From contig JAEDIV010000041.1 of NCBI GenBank assembly GCA_016296675.1, positions 1 through 17,614 of the forward strand: DNA of 17,614 bases, in the 5' to 3' direction. Position 1 is the first letter of the stretch. The number at the start of each line of letters is the position of its first letter. The DNA comes from Clostridia bacterium. GTDB lineage: Bacteria > Bacillota > Clostridia > Christensenellales > Aristaeellaceae. Shown piece by piece: positions 1-5,874 of this stretch. Under the pieces are notes generated by a model. That model did no database searches, was not told the DNA's origin, and worked only from the letters and a program-made list of their open reading frames with translations. The translations under genes were made by a program, and so were the position numbers.

Positions 1-19
1 TTCAGGGGATCGGCCCTTC

Positions 20-46
20 CCATCAAAAAAGGTACTTTTTTGATGG
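20..46. repeat. A/T-tract perfect hairpin
   Basis: An 11-bp perfect stem (CCATCAAAAAA / TTTTTTGATGG) surrounds a 5-nt loop, GGTAC. It lies just upstream of a GC-rich terminator, so it may belong to the 3' untranslated end of a plus-strand gene outside the window. It could act as a first weak terminator. The sequence gives no other clue to its role. Confidence 0.5.
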
Positions 47-50
47 CTTG

Positions 51-86
51 AATCCGCCGCAATAAATACTGCGGCGGATTTTTATT
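51..86 (+). terminator. Rho-independent terminator of an upstream gene
   Basis: A perfect 10-bp GC-rich stem (AATCCGCCGC / GCGGCGGATT) with a 10-nt loop is followed on the plus strand by TTTATTA. It would end a plus-strand transcript entering from the left. It also sits just past the minus-strand tRNA and could stop that transcript, but the minus-strand tail is not T-rich, so the plus direction is preferred. Confidence 0.75.
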
Positions 87-87
87 A

Positions 88-161
88 CGTCCCCGGCGGG
101 ATTCGAACCCACGGCCTTTCGCTTAGGAGGCGAACGCTCTATCCGGCTGAGCTACGGAGAC
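88..161 (-). tRNA. tRNA-Arg (anticodon CCU)
   Basis: The minus strand folds as a full cloverleaf. The acceptor stem is GTCTCCG/CGGGGAC with one G-T pair. The D arm is GCTC...GAGC, the anticodon stem TTCGC/GCGAA holds loop CTCCTAA, and the T arm GTGGG-TTCGAAT-CCCGC is canonical. The anticodon CCT reads the Arg codon AGG. The discriminator base is G and the 3' CCA is not encoded. The gene stands alone with its own promoter. Confidence 0.96.
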
Positions 162-183
162 ATCCAATCAAGGTGCAACGATT

Positions 184-212
184 ATTTTATACTGTTTCGG
201 CGAAATTGTCAA
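184..212 (-). promoter_or_regulatory. Sigma-A promoter of tRNA-Arg
   Basis: On the minus strand a perfect TTGACA box is followed after 17 nt by TAAAAT. The predicted start of transcription lies about 15 nt before the mature tRNA 5' end, leaving a short leader for RNase P to remove. Confidence 0.75.
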
Positions 213-249
213 TATCCGCGCCGGAAAAGCCTGCCTCTTTTCGTTTTTC

Positions 250-277
250 TTGACTCCCCGGGTTTTTGCGCTATAAT
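250..277 (+). promoter_or_regulatory. Sigma-A promoter of the nitroreductase gene
   Basis: TTGACT at 250-255 and a perfect TATAAT at 272-277 are separated by 16 nt, ahead of a 5' untranslated region of about 55 nt. It diverges from the tRNA promoter. Confidence 0.75.
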
Positions 278-339
278 AAATAAAAACATTTCCGGTTCCA
301 TATCGCCTGAAAAATTTCCTTCAGAAAGGATGTCTCTCC

Positions 340-870
340 ATGAATACGCTTGACGCCATCTTAAAAAGACATTCATACCGCGGAGAATATCTTTCTGCGC
401 CCGTTCCCCGCGAGCATCTTTCCCTCATTATGCAGGCAGGCCTCGCCGCGCCCAGCGGATGCAACAAGCAGACGACGAGCCTGATCGCCGTGGACGACCC
501 CGAAGTCCTTAAAAAGCTTCACGCCGTGATCGATCCGCCCATCGGAAAAACCGCGCCCGCAGCCATCTGCGTGCTTACGCGGCGTATCATCGCCTACCGC
601 GACAGATGTTTTTCCGTGCACGATTATTCCGCGGCGATCGAAAACATGCTCCTCGCCATCACCGATCTCGGCTATCAAAGCTGCTGGTACGAAGGCCACA
701 TCACGGACACGGACCGGATCGGCGACAAAATGGCAAAAATCCTGGGCGTGCCGGACGAATATGAGCTGGTGTGTTTTTTGCCGATCGGCGTCGCAAAGGA
801 CGAAGTCAGAGGCCCCAGAAAGAAGCCGTTTGACGAACGCGCATGGTTCAACGGCTTCGGCTTGAAATAA
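340..870 (+). CDS. Nitroreductase family protein (small, FMN-dependent)
   Basis: The 176-residue protein has the hallmarks of the small nitroreductase family, which are FMN oxidoreductases that reduce nitro compounds, quinones or flavins with NAD(P)H. Seen in the sequence: an N-terminal KRHSYRGEY (residues 9-17), matching the FMN-phosphate-binding RRSxRxF motif; LAAPSGCNKQ (35-44), the second FMN contact; and a C-terminal glycine-rich strand LPIGVAKDE. At 176 aa it matches the shorter, often ferredoxin-like-free members. ATG at 340 follows AGAAAGGA by a normal spacing and lies about 60 nt after a good promoter. No downstream terminator is obvious, so some transcription may run into the leader region after it. 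The substrate cannot be told from sequence. Confidence 0.9.
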   Translation: MNTLDAILKRHSYRGEYLSAPVPREHLSLIMQAGLAAPSGCNKQTTSLIAVDDPEVLKKLHAVIDPPIGKTAPAAICVLTRRIIAYRDRCFSVHDYSAAIENMLLAITDLGYQSCWYEGHITDTDRIGDKMAKILGVPDEYELVCFLPIGVAKDEVRGPRKKPFDERAWFNGFGLK

Positions 871-925
871 CCCGGCTTCTTGAACAACCTCTCTTTTATA
901 CTTCCATTTACGGAGGAATCCATTC

Positions 926-964
926 ATGTGTCATTTCCTTTATAACAACAACCGCATCCGCTGA
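926..964 (+). CDS. Putative 12-aa leader peptide
   Basis: A short ORF, MCHFLYNNNRIR, starts with ATG 8 nt after a strong GGAGG (912-916) and ends at TGA 962-964. Its last codons lie inside the first of two hairpins, and the next gene begins 74 nt later. A strong ribosome site on a tiny ORF, followed by hairpins and a P-loop kinase gene, is the usual layout of translation-dependent attenuation, as known for antibiotic-resistance leaders. That role is inference. The downstream gene is now broken, so the leader may be a relic. No good promoter was found between the nitroreductase gene and this ORF. Confidence 0.4.
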   Translation: MCHFLYNNNRIR

Positions 965-1007
965 GGCATGCGATTGATCTGTTCATTGGCCTTCTCAAGG
1001 GAAGGTC
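953..1007 (+). promoter_or_regulatory. Two-hairpin attenuator-like leader
   Basis: Hairpin 1 pairs CGCATCC (953-959) with GG-C-ATGCG (965-972), with one bulged C. It overlaps the end of the 12-aa ORF. Hairpin 2 pairs GGCCTTC (988-994) with GAAGGTC (1001-1007) and is followed by the moderately T-rich TGTTTCTG, so it is a weak intrinsic terminator candidate. Together they could switch transcription of the downstream gene depending on ribosome position. This is a reading of structure only. Confidence 0.4.
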
Positions 1008-1038
1008 TGTTTCTGTATGACAAAAAGGAGAGAATGAC

Positions 1039-1434
1039 ATGAAAATTGATAATCATATTTTAAAGCACTACCTTAAAAACTGCTGTTTCATAAACGGCAC
1101 GGCCTACGCCGGAAAATCCACCATGTGCAGGCTGCTCAGCGAGAAATACGGCATGCTGCATATGGAGGAAAACTACGAAACCGATCATTTTCTGTCCGTC
1201 GCGCGGCCCGACAAGCAAAAAGACTTCACCTATTTTCTGCGTATGAAGGGCTTTGAAGAATATGTGATGCGCCCGTCGGCATATGGGGCGCAATGTCGGA
1301 TGCGTCCATGTCGTTTCTCCCGTGGGAAAACAATTTTTCCGAAGGCAAATACCTTGCAGGTATCGAGACAGCCCCTGTTGCCGTCGCGCCCGACGGCTGG
1401 ACAAAGTGGACCATCCCGGGCTTTGTCTATCTGA
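1039..1434 (+). pseudogene. P-loop kinase/ATPase, N-terminal stub (truncated)
   Basis: Residues 1-79 read as the start of a clostridial AAA/P-loop kinase-like protein of about 230 aa. MKIDNHILKHYLKN is followed by FINGTAYAGKSTM, a Walker A motif (residues 20-28), then a YETDHF segment and FLRMKGFEEYVMRP. From about base 1270 the reading frame (131 aa in total) turns into arginine- and proline-rich nonsense. The other forward frame instead carries the end of a GyrI-like protein. So the kinase has lost its catalytic middle and C-terminal parts and was joined out of frame to another gene. AAGGAG before ATG 1039 is intact, so a short protein may still be made. Family assignment rests on remembered similarity of the first 79 residues. 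Confidence 0.65.
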
Positions 1435-1577
1435 AGGCGGAAAACGAAGAAAACCTGTTTGCCTGTATGCTTTCATACCTTAACGAAAACGGCTATACCT
1501 TAAAAGGCGCAGTGCACGATTTCACCGACATAAAAACCGGAAAAAACTATATGCTTTTTCCGATTGAGAAGCTGTAA
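1293..1577 (+). pseudogene. GyrI-like/AraC effector-binding domain, C-terminal fragment
   Basis: Frame 3 from about 1266 to 1577 reads DAPVGIWGAMSD, then SFLPWENNFSEGKYLAGIE, WTKWTIPGFVYLKAE, GAVHDFTDIKTGKNYMLFPI and stop. This is the end of the GyrI-like small-molecule-binding domain found in AraC/MerR-type regulators and stand-alone SOUL/GyrI proteins. All of the N-terminal part is absent, including any DNA-binding region. A stop at 1254-1256 in this frame, and the kinase stub in another frame, place the junction near 1260-1275. ATG 1293 has no clear ribosome site. It is best read as the remnant of a regulator gene left by a deletion that fused two loci. Confidence 0.65.
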
Positions 1578-1609
1578 AAGAAAAACCAATTTGGGACAGC
1601 GCACACAAA

Positions 1610-1655
1610 ACAGTCGGCATGCATAGTGGGTCCATCTGTTGTGCAGGCCGACTGT
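1610..1655. repeat. Perfect 9-bp inverted repeat hairpin
   Basis: ACAGTCGGC (1610-1618) pairs exactly with GCCGACTGT (1647-1655). A further TGCA/TGCA pairing inside follows one mismatch, making a long imperfect hairpin. Its minus-strand 3' side is TTTTGTG, a weak terminator tail; the plus-strand side has no T-run. It lies between the GyrI fragment and the YunG-like gene, where it could end readthrough or mark an old insertion. Confidence 0.45.
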
Positions 1656-1726
1656 ATATCGGGAAAAAGCATGGAAATCATTGCGTCCGCCAATCAAACC
1701 TGGATTTTCTATAATTGAGGCGCTAT

Positions 1727-2119
1727 ATGTTTACAGAGAAAAAAGCAACCGCGGAACGCATGCTTGCGTTCTACAACAAACTCAAAAAAGCTTGGTGCAA
1801 AGAGAGTTGCAGTCCTTCACTTAACGAAAACTGGCCCAATGGAAATATTGCAAAAGGACAATGCTTCGTGACTGCAGTGGCAGTTCAGGAAACCTTTGGC
1901 GGCGAGGTTTTTGAACTGCACATCACAGAAAAGGAAATCCATTATTACAACATTATCGATGATGAAATTGTTGACCTAAGCAGTGAACAGTTTGGAGATA
2001 CTATCACTCAAGAATTCTATCGAACAGGCGTGCCGTCCGATGTCGCATTGAGAATGAGCGACCCAATAAAGAGGAACAGATATGCGGTTTTGAGGAATCG
2101 TATGAAGAACGAAACGTGA
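1727..2119 (+). CDS. YunG-like protein of unknown function
   Basis: The 130-aa protein resembles the YunG family of Bacillus and Clostridia. The central signature is present: W-x-KES near residue 23, then KGQCFVTAVAVQETFGGEVF (43-62), then IHYYN (71-75) and DLSSEQFG (83-90). The function of YunG is not established. Conserved Cys46 in a GQC motif, followed by His72 in a strand, recalls cysteine-protease or transglutaminase folds, but this is inference. ATG 1727 was chosen because GAGG lies 6 nt upstream; an in-frame TTG at 1715 has no such site. No signal peptide or membrane segment is seen. The C-terminal coding end overlaps a doubtful minus-strand ORF. Confidence 0.7.
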   Translation: MFTEKKATAERMLAFYNKLKKAWCKESCSPSLNENWPNGNIAKGQCFVTAVAVQETFGGEVFELHITEKEIHYYNIIDDEIVDLSSEQFGDTITQEFYRTGVPSDVALRMSDPIKRNRYAVLRNRMKNET

Positions 2120-2253
2120 TGTTTTTCGCCGTAAATGAGCGCTGCCTGCTTTCGTCCGCCGGGCGTTTTTGAAAGAATTCTCTTTTCGCATTTCTCCGCC
2201 CGGTCAAAAGCCTCCATCACATATTCATAGCTCGATTTCCAGATTTTCTGCAT
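2017..2253 (-). CDS. Doubtful 78-aa ORF, possible gene remnant
   Basis: An ORF on the minus strand starts at ATG 2253, 7 nt after a strong GGAGGG, and begins MQKIWKSSYEYVMEAFDRAE. The first ~50 residues have a natural-looking composition for a charged helical protein, and the bases 2120-2253 are otherwise unexplained. The last ~34 residues overlap the YunG-like gene antisense and look like shadow coding. One reading is the 5' remnant of a gene cut off near 2120; another is chance. I do not recognise a family. Confidence 0.3.
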   Translation of the reverse strand: MQKIWKSSYEYVMEAFDRAEKCEKRILSKTPGGRKQAALIYGEKHHVSFFIRFLKTAYLFLFIGSLILNATSDGTPVR

Positions 2254-2311
2254 CCAAAATCCCTCCGGCTTATAAGTTCGCTCTCTTTCCCGCTTTTTCC
2301 TTTCCTGCATC

Positions 2312-2341
2312 TTGACGAAAAGTTGTTTCTTCTTCTATAAT
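2312..2341 (+). promoter_or_regulatory. Sigma-A promoter of the RmlD-like gene
   Basis: TTGACG (2312-2317) and a perfect TATAAT (2336-2341) are 18 nt apart, about 30 nt before the ATG at 2372. The promoter lies inside a longer in-frame reading that starts at 2312, which argues against that upstream start. Confidence 0.75.
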
Positions 2342-2371
2342 GGCAGTACTGACTTAAGGAGGTCGATCCGC

Positions 2372-3229
2372 ATGGACACTTCAGGAAAGATACTCGTCAC
2401 CGGCGCAAAGGGCTTTGTCGGTGCGCGTGTTATGGCGCATTTTCCGGACGCAGTCGCCTTTCCCAGCGAAATTCTGCGCGCTTCCTCGCCCGAAAAAGGC
2501 GTAATCGAATATGTAAAGCGCGTTCAGCCCGCAGCCATCATTCACACAGCGGCCATTTCCGATATCGGCGAATGCGAAAAGGATCCGGACGCCTCCTTTC
2601 TCGCCAATGTCATCCTTCCCGATGCGCTCAACAAAGCGGCGATGGAAGAAAAGATCAAAATCCTCATGTTTTCCTCTGATCAGGTATATACCGGCATGAA
2701 GGAAGAAGGTCCCTATTCGGATGAGGAACCGCTTCCCGAGCCCACAAACACCTATGCCCGCCATAAGCTTATGTCCGAAAAAAGAACGCTCGACAAAAAT
2801 CCGGACTGCGTGCATCTTCGCGCGACATGGATGTATGATATGCCCATGTACAACCACAAAAACCGCATGAATTTCCTGACCCTCGCCTTGAAAGCCGCCC
2901 AGACAGGATTTCCGATGGACGCATCCGAAAATTCCTTCCGCGCCGTGACCTATGTGCGCCAGGTCGCCGAAAATCTTGATAAAATGCTCCTGGCGCCCGG
3001 CGGCGCATACAACTACGGAAGCACCAACGATCTCAATATGTATGAAACCACCCTCGCCTTTTTTGAAATCCTGGGGCTTAAGGAGAAAGCCCATGCCCTT
3101 GTAAGGAAAACAGCGGCAGAGGGAAACCTCTGGATGACAAAGGAAAAGCTGAACCGAATCGGCGTTTCCTTTGATACGACCGTTAAGGGATTTGAAAGAG
3201 TCATCCGCGATTATGCGCTGAAAGTCTGA
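2372..3229 (+). CDS. NAD(P)-dependent sugar-nucleotide reductase, RmlD-like (SDR)
   Basis: The 285-aa protein is an extended short-chain dehydrogenase of the RmlD type (dTDP-4-dehydrorhamnose reductase-like). The N-terminal Rossmann motif is VTGAKGFVG (9-17). The active site is visible as FSSDQVYTG (100-108), equivalent to the STD-x-VFDG motif, and Y128-x-x-x-K132 in TYARHK. The C-terminal half (FRAVTYVRQVAE, then GGAYNYGSTN) matches the substrate-binding part. It probably reduces a keto-sugar nucleotide or a related substrate in the cytoplasm. There is no rml cluster around it, so the true substrate is open. ATG 2372 follows AAGGAGG by 9 nt and its own promoter. It converges on the SASA esterase with a shared terminator. 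Confidence 0.85.
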   Translation: MDTSGKILVTGAKGFVGARVMAHFPDAVAFPSEILRASSPEKGVIEYVKRVQPAAIIHTAAISDIGECEKDPDASFLANVILPDALNKAAMEEKIKILMFSSDQVYTGMKEEGPYSDEEPLPEPTNTYARHKLMSEKRTLDKNPDCVHLRATWMYDMPMYNHKNRMNFLTLALKAAQTGFPMDASENSFRAVTYVRQVAENLDKMLLAPGGAYNYGSTNDLNMYETTLAFFEILGLKEKAHALVRKTAAEGNLWMTKEKLNRIGVSFDTTVKGFERVIRDYALKV

Positions 3230-3250
3230 CAGTTTTATACAGAAAAAAAT

Positions 3251-3294
3251 AAAGGCAGTCCAATTTTTGAAAACAAGAAAATCGGGCTGCCTTT
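3251..3294. terminator. Bidirectional terminator between convergent genes
   Basis: AAAGGCAGTCC (3251-3261) pairs with GGGCTGCCTTT (3284-3294) over 11 bp with one G-T pair. On the minus strand the stem is followed by ATTTTTTTCT, a good U-tract for the esterase transcript, whose stop is at 3297. On the plus strand the T-run is only the stem's own TTT, so it is weaker for the RmlD-like gene. Confidence 0.75.
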
Positions 3295-3296
3295 GA

Positions 3297-4769
3297 TTAT
3301 TGGACTTTTATGGAAAAAGAGGGGCACGGAAGATGGTTTTCGTTTTCCAGATTGGCGGTTTCCCTGGTTATGCGGATGGAATAGGCATAATTGACCATCG
3401 AGCCGTCTGCGCCTTCGGGTAGCCTGACTGTGACCTTGTTTTTATCCGTAATATACGCAGGCGCAGGCACACGCGTTTCGTACGCGCCGACAGAAAAGCC
3501 GGGCAGGGGGCGGCGGATCGATTCCAAATGTGTTTTTCCGCGAATCTGAAGCGCTTTATTTATGGGCGCAAAGGTGATCTCGATCTCATCGCCTTTCCTT
3601 TCTGCCATTACAGGCATGCTGGAAAGCGCGTCCTCCTCCATTCCGATGCCGTATTCCTTTGAAAGCGCCAACTTTGCAAGGCGCAGAGCAAGCGGCTTTT
3701 TAAGCGGCGAATGCGCCCAGTCTTCATAGCCTTCCGGCGCGCCAAGATCCATATCGACCGTCAGCGAATAATCATCGATGATATTTTTCGCGTCCACCTG
3801 CTTGACGCGCACGATGTCCAGGCACTTGAAAAATCCAAACGTCTCGTCGCCGTAGTCGGACAGCTGCACATTGTAGAAAGGAAAATTGCGATGAAAGCGC
3901 TTTCGTTCGTCCTCAACAAGAAGCTTAAGCTCTTTATCGTACTTTTCGGCGTATTCCCGCCTGCCGCCCTCGCTCTCGCCCTGGAAAAACAGCATGGCCT
4001 TAAAGGGCAGCGGGATGAACGGATGGATGAGGGAATTAAAATATCCGCCCTCGCGCACGCGGTTTCCGGACGTGTAGCCGCATGCATGGGCAAGCTCGAC
4101 AGGCAGAAGCTCCCGCATGTATGCGCCGCCGGCCGCGATCATGATCATGCCGATGGGAACATCGATTACGCGCGTAAGCTCCTTTGCGAAATACCAGCCC
4201 ATTGCGGAAAACGCCTTGCTGGCGCTTTTGTCAGGCTTTTTCCACATCCATTCGGGATTGATCACGTCCGGATAGGGAGATTCGCATTTTTCCGGATGCA
4301 TGTAAGGATACGCCTGCGTCTGGGTAAACAGGCGGAAATTATCGTTCTCGTCAAACTCGATTTCGGGCGTGAACGGCGCGCACGGGGCAAGCGTCAGTTC
4401 GGCATTCGACTGTCCGCCCACAAACCAGACGTCTCCGATCAGGATGTCGGAAAACTGCGCGCGATTTCCTCTGTCGTCCGAAATTTCCATCTTCTGCCCG
4501 GTCTTTTCATACGCATGTTGAGAGAACGTAAGCGTCCATTTGTTGTCGTTACCAACGATACACTCCGCCTTTTCGCCCATGAATTCACCCGTTACCTTCG
4601 TTCCGGGTGCATCCGAGAAGCCCCAGATGCAAATGGGCTCGTCCCTTTGAAGCACCATGTTCGACGAAAAAACGCCCGATACCTTGAATTCCGGGCAGAC
4701 CCACGAAGCATTCAAACCCTTAGAAGAAGTCGATCTGTTCATATCCGGAAGCGCAACCGTATTGGCCAT
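3297..4769 (-). CDS. Sialate O-acetylesterase-type (SASA) esterase
   Basis: The 490-aa enzyme matches SASA-family acetylesterases, which remove O-acetyl groups from sialic acid or from plant glycans such as xylan. An N-terminal beta domain (about 31-105, FSSNMVLQRDEP and IWGFSDAPGTKV) precedes the SGNH-like catalytic domain. The nucleophile is Ser121 in VGGQSN, FFQGESEGGR is at 261-270, and the likely catalytic His353 is in DWAHSPLKK. A C-terminal beta segment follows. No signal peptide is present (MANTVALPDM start), so it should act in the cytoplasm on imported oligosaccharides. The start is supported by GGAGGG about 9 nt upstream and a strong promoter. It is divergent from the XRE regulator, whose possible operators lie in the shared region. 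Confidence 0.88.
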   Translation of the reverse strand: MANTVALPDMNRSTSSKGLNASWVCPEFKVSGVFSSNMVLQRDEPICIWGFSDAPGTKVTGEFMGEKAECIVGNDNKWTLTFSQHAYEKTGQKMEISDDRGNRAQFSDILIGDVWFVGGQSNAELTLAPCAPFTPEIEFDENDNFRLFTQTQAYPYMHPEKCESPYPDVINPEWMWKKPDKSASKAFSAMGWYFAKELTRVIDVPIGMIMIAAGGAYMRELLPVELAHACGYTSGNRVREGGYFNSLIHPFIPLPFKAMLFFQGESEGGRREYAEKYDKELKLLVEDERKRFHRNFPFYNVQLSDYGDETFGFFKCLDIVRVKQVDAKNIIDDYSLTVDMDLGAPEGYEDWAHSPLKKPLALRLAKLALSKEYGIGMEEDALSSMPVMAERKGDEIEITFAPINKALQIRGKTHLESIRRPLPGFSVGAYETRVPAPAYITDKNKVTVRLPEGADGSMVNYAYSIRITRETANLENENHLPCPSFSIKVQ

Positions 4770-4801
4770 AACCGTTTACCCTCCTGTATCTTCATACGTC
4801 T

Positions 4802-4830
4802 ATTGTAGTCTTTTCGAAAGGCAAAGTCAA
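4802..4830 (-). promoter_or_regulatory. Sigma-A promoter of the SASA esterase
   Basis: On the minus strand TTGACT (4825-4830) and TACAAT (4802-4807) are spaced by 17 nt, about 33 nt upstream of the start codon. The -35 side is within 20 bp of the TCAACC/GGTTGA repeats, so a repressor bound there could block it. Confidence 0.75.
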
Positions 4831-4841
4831 CAAAAACATAG

Positions 4842-4908
4842 ATTCAACCGATGGTTGATGGAATTTTCCACCTTTGGTTGAGTATAAAGGCGCCAATTCA
4901 ACAACCGG
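4842..4908. promoter_or_regulatory. Possible operator cluster of TCAACC/GGTTGA repeats
   Basis: Between two divergent genes lies a perfect inverted repeat, TCAACC-GAT-GGTTGA (4844-4858). GGTTGA occurs again at 4876-4881 and ATTCAAC at 4896-4902, the latter two forming a wider inverted pair, and CAACC follows at 4902. Four related half-sites within 67 bp suggest a dimeric regulator. The XRE protein encoded next door at 4971 is the natural candidate, giving autoregulation and perhaps control of the esterase. Binding is inferred. Confidence 0.45.
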
Positions 4909-4970
4909 TCTGTTTTCCGGATATACTTTTTATGATACAATTCATCCATAAACGAAAGGAGCATGATATC

Positions 4971-5471
4971 ATGGATATGACGCTTGGAAAAAGAATCGCG
5001 CAGTACAGAAAGGAAAAGGGCCTTACGCAGGAGGCGCTTGCACAGGCAATGAACGTATCCGCACAGGCAGTCAGCAAATGGGAAAACGACCAGACCTGCC
5101 CGGACATCACCTCGCTTCCGCAGCTTTCCAGAATCCTCGGCGTGACGGTTGACGAACTTCTGTCAGGAAAAACAGAAAATCTTCCTGCCGTTACCATGCA
5201 GCCCATCGAAAACCGAAAGGCCGTTGAAGAAATGATCCTCCGCATCATCGTGGATTCCGCAGACGGCGACAAGGTGCGCGTGAACCTTCCGATGGCGCTT
5301 GTGAAGGTTGCCATCGAACTTGGCATGGAAATGCCTCAGGTTTCCGGAAACAATTCGCTTAAAAACATCGACTTTAAGCAGATTTTTGATCTCGTCTCCC
5401 ACGGCGCGATCGGAAATTTGGTGGAAGTGGAATCCGCAGACGGCGACACCGTGCGCATTTTTGTGGAGTAA
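4971..5471 (+). CDS. XRE-family regulator with C-terminal ESADGD (SHOCT/YvlB-N-like) domain
   Basis: The 166-aa protein has a Cro/C1-type helix-turn-helix at residues 6-60 (GKRIAQYRKEKGLTQEALA, then QAVSKWENDQTCPD, then LGVTVDELLSG). A short linker leads to a C-terminal domain with two copies of a characteristic turn, VDSADGDKVRVNLP (94-107) and VEVESADGDTVRIFVE (151-166). Such turns occur in SHOCT-like and YvlB/LiaX N-terminal domains of Firmicutes envelope-stress proteins. ATG 4971 lies 10 nt after AAAGGA; Met at 4977 is an alternative. The next gene starts 4 nt after the stop and carries the same kind of domain, so the two products probably work together. Likely autoregulated through the upstream repeats (inference). 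Confidence 0.82.
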   Translation: MDMTLGKRIAQYRKEKGLTQEALAQAMNVSAQAVSKWENDQTCPDITSLPQLSRILGVTVDELLSGKTENLPAVTMQPIENRKAVEEMILRIIVDSADGDKVRVNLPMALVKVAIELGMEMPQVSGNNSLKNIDFKQIFDLVSHGAIGNLVEVESADGDTVRIFVE

Positions 5472-5475
5472 GCAT

Positions 5476-5721
5476 ATGAAAATCATTTTCGATTCATCAA
5501 GTCATAAAAACATCCGTATTACCCTCCCGACCGGGCTGATCCTGAACCGATTCACCGCGCTCATCGCCGCAAAAAACGCGCAGAAAAATGGCGCAACGCT
5601 TACCTATGAACAGGCCTGCGGTTTCATTTCGGTACTTAAGGATTTCAAGCGCATGAACAGCGGCTGGAAGCTGATAGAGGTTGAATCTGCAGACGGCCAT
5701 CATGTAGAGATCATCCTCTGA
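5476..5721 (+). CDS. 81-aa ESADGD-domain protein, partner of the XRE regulator
   Basis: A small protein, MKIIFDSSSHKNIRITLPTG at the start and WKLIEVESADGHHVEIIL at the end, with a helical middle. The layout, strand, RITLPTGL, helices, then VESADGxxVEI, mirrors the C-terminal half of the regulator before it (KVRVNLPMALV ... VEVESADGDTVRI). It therefore looks like a free-standing copy of that sensor or interaction domain. There is no signal peptide or membrane segment. GGAG lies 7 nt before ATG 5476 and overlaps the end of the regulator gene, so translation is probably coupled. The exact function is unknown; a regulatory complex with the XRE protein is inference. A truncated ABC exporter follows 27 nt later. 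Confidence 0.72.
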   Translation: MKIIFDSSSHKNIRITLPTGLILNRFTALIAAKNAQKNGATLTYEQACGFISVLKDFKRMNSGWKLIEVESADGHHVEIIL

Positions 5722-5748
5722 TACGCCGTGCTTGCACAAAAGAACTGA

Positions 5749-5874
5749 ATGAAAACAGAAAAAGTCAACATCCGTCCTTTCAGAAAACAGTTTTCCAAGG
5801 GCAACGCCCTGTGCGTTATGATGTCGCTTCTGGAAAGCGCTTTAACCGCACTGGGCATGCTTTTATTTTCGTGA
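5749..5874 (+). pseudogene. ABC exporter, N-terminal fragment (truncated)
   Basis: A 41-codon reading frame begins MKTEKVNIRPFRKQFSKGNA and continues with a hydrophobic helix, SLLESALTALGMLLFS, before TGA at 5872. This looks like the first cytoplasmic segment and part of the first transmembrane helix of an ABC exporter permease-ATPase of about 570-600 aa. Everything after it is missing. It follows the ESADGD protein by 27 nt in the same direction, so the intact locus probably encoded regulator, small partner and exporter. The ribosome site is weak. The homology is judged from pattern only and the fragment is short. Confidence 0.5.

Noticed and set aside
880..902. A promoter TTGAAC...TATACT before the leader ORF
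   Set aside because: The boxes are only 11 nt apart, which does not fit sigma-A.
1710..1715. A perfect TATAAT just before the YunG-like gene
   Set aside because: No -35 box lies at 15-19 nt, and the start of transcription would fall only about 5 nt before the ATG and cut off the ribosome site.
3711..4808. A 365-aa open frame on the plus strand opposite the SASA esterase
   Set aside because: Arginine/histidine-rich shadow of the esterase gene, which has full catalytic motifs on the other strand.
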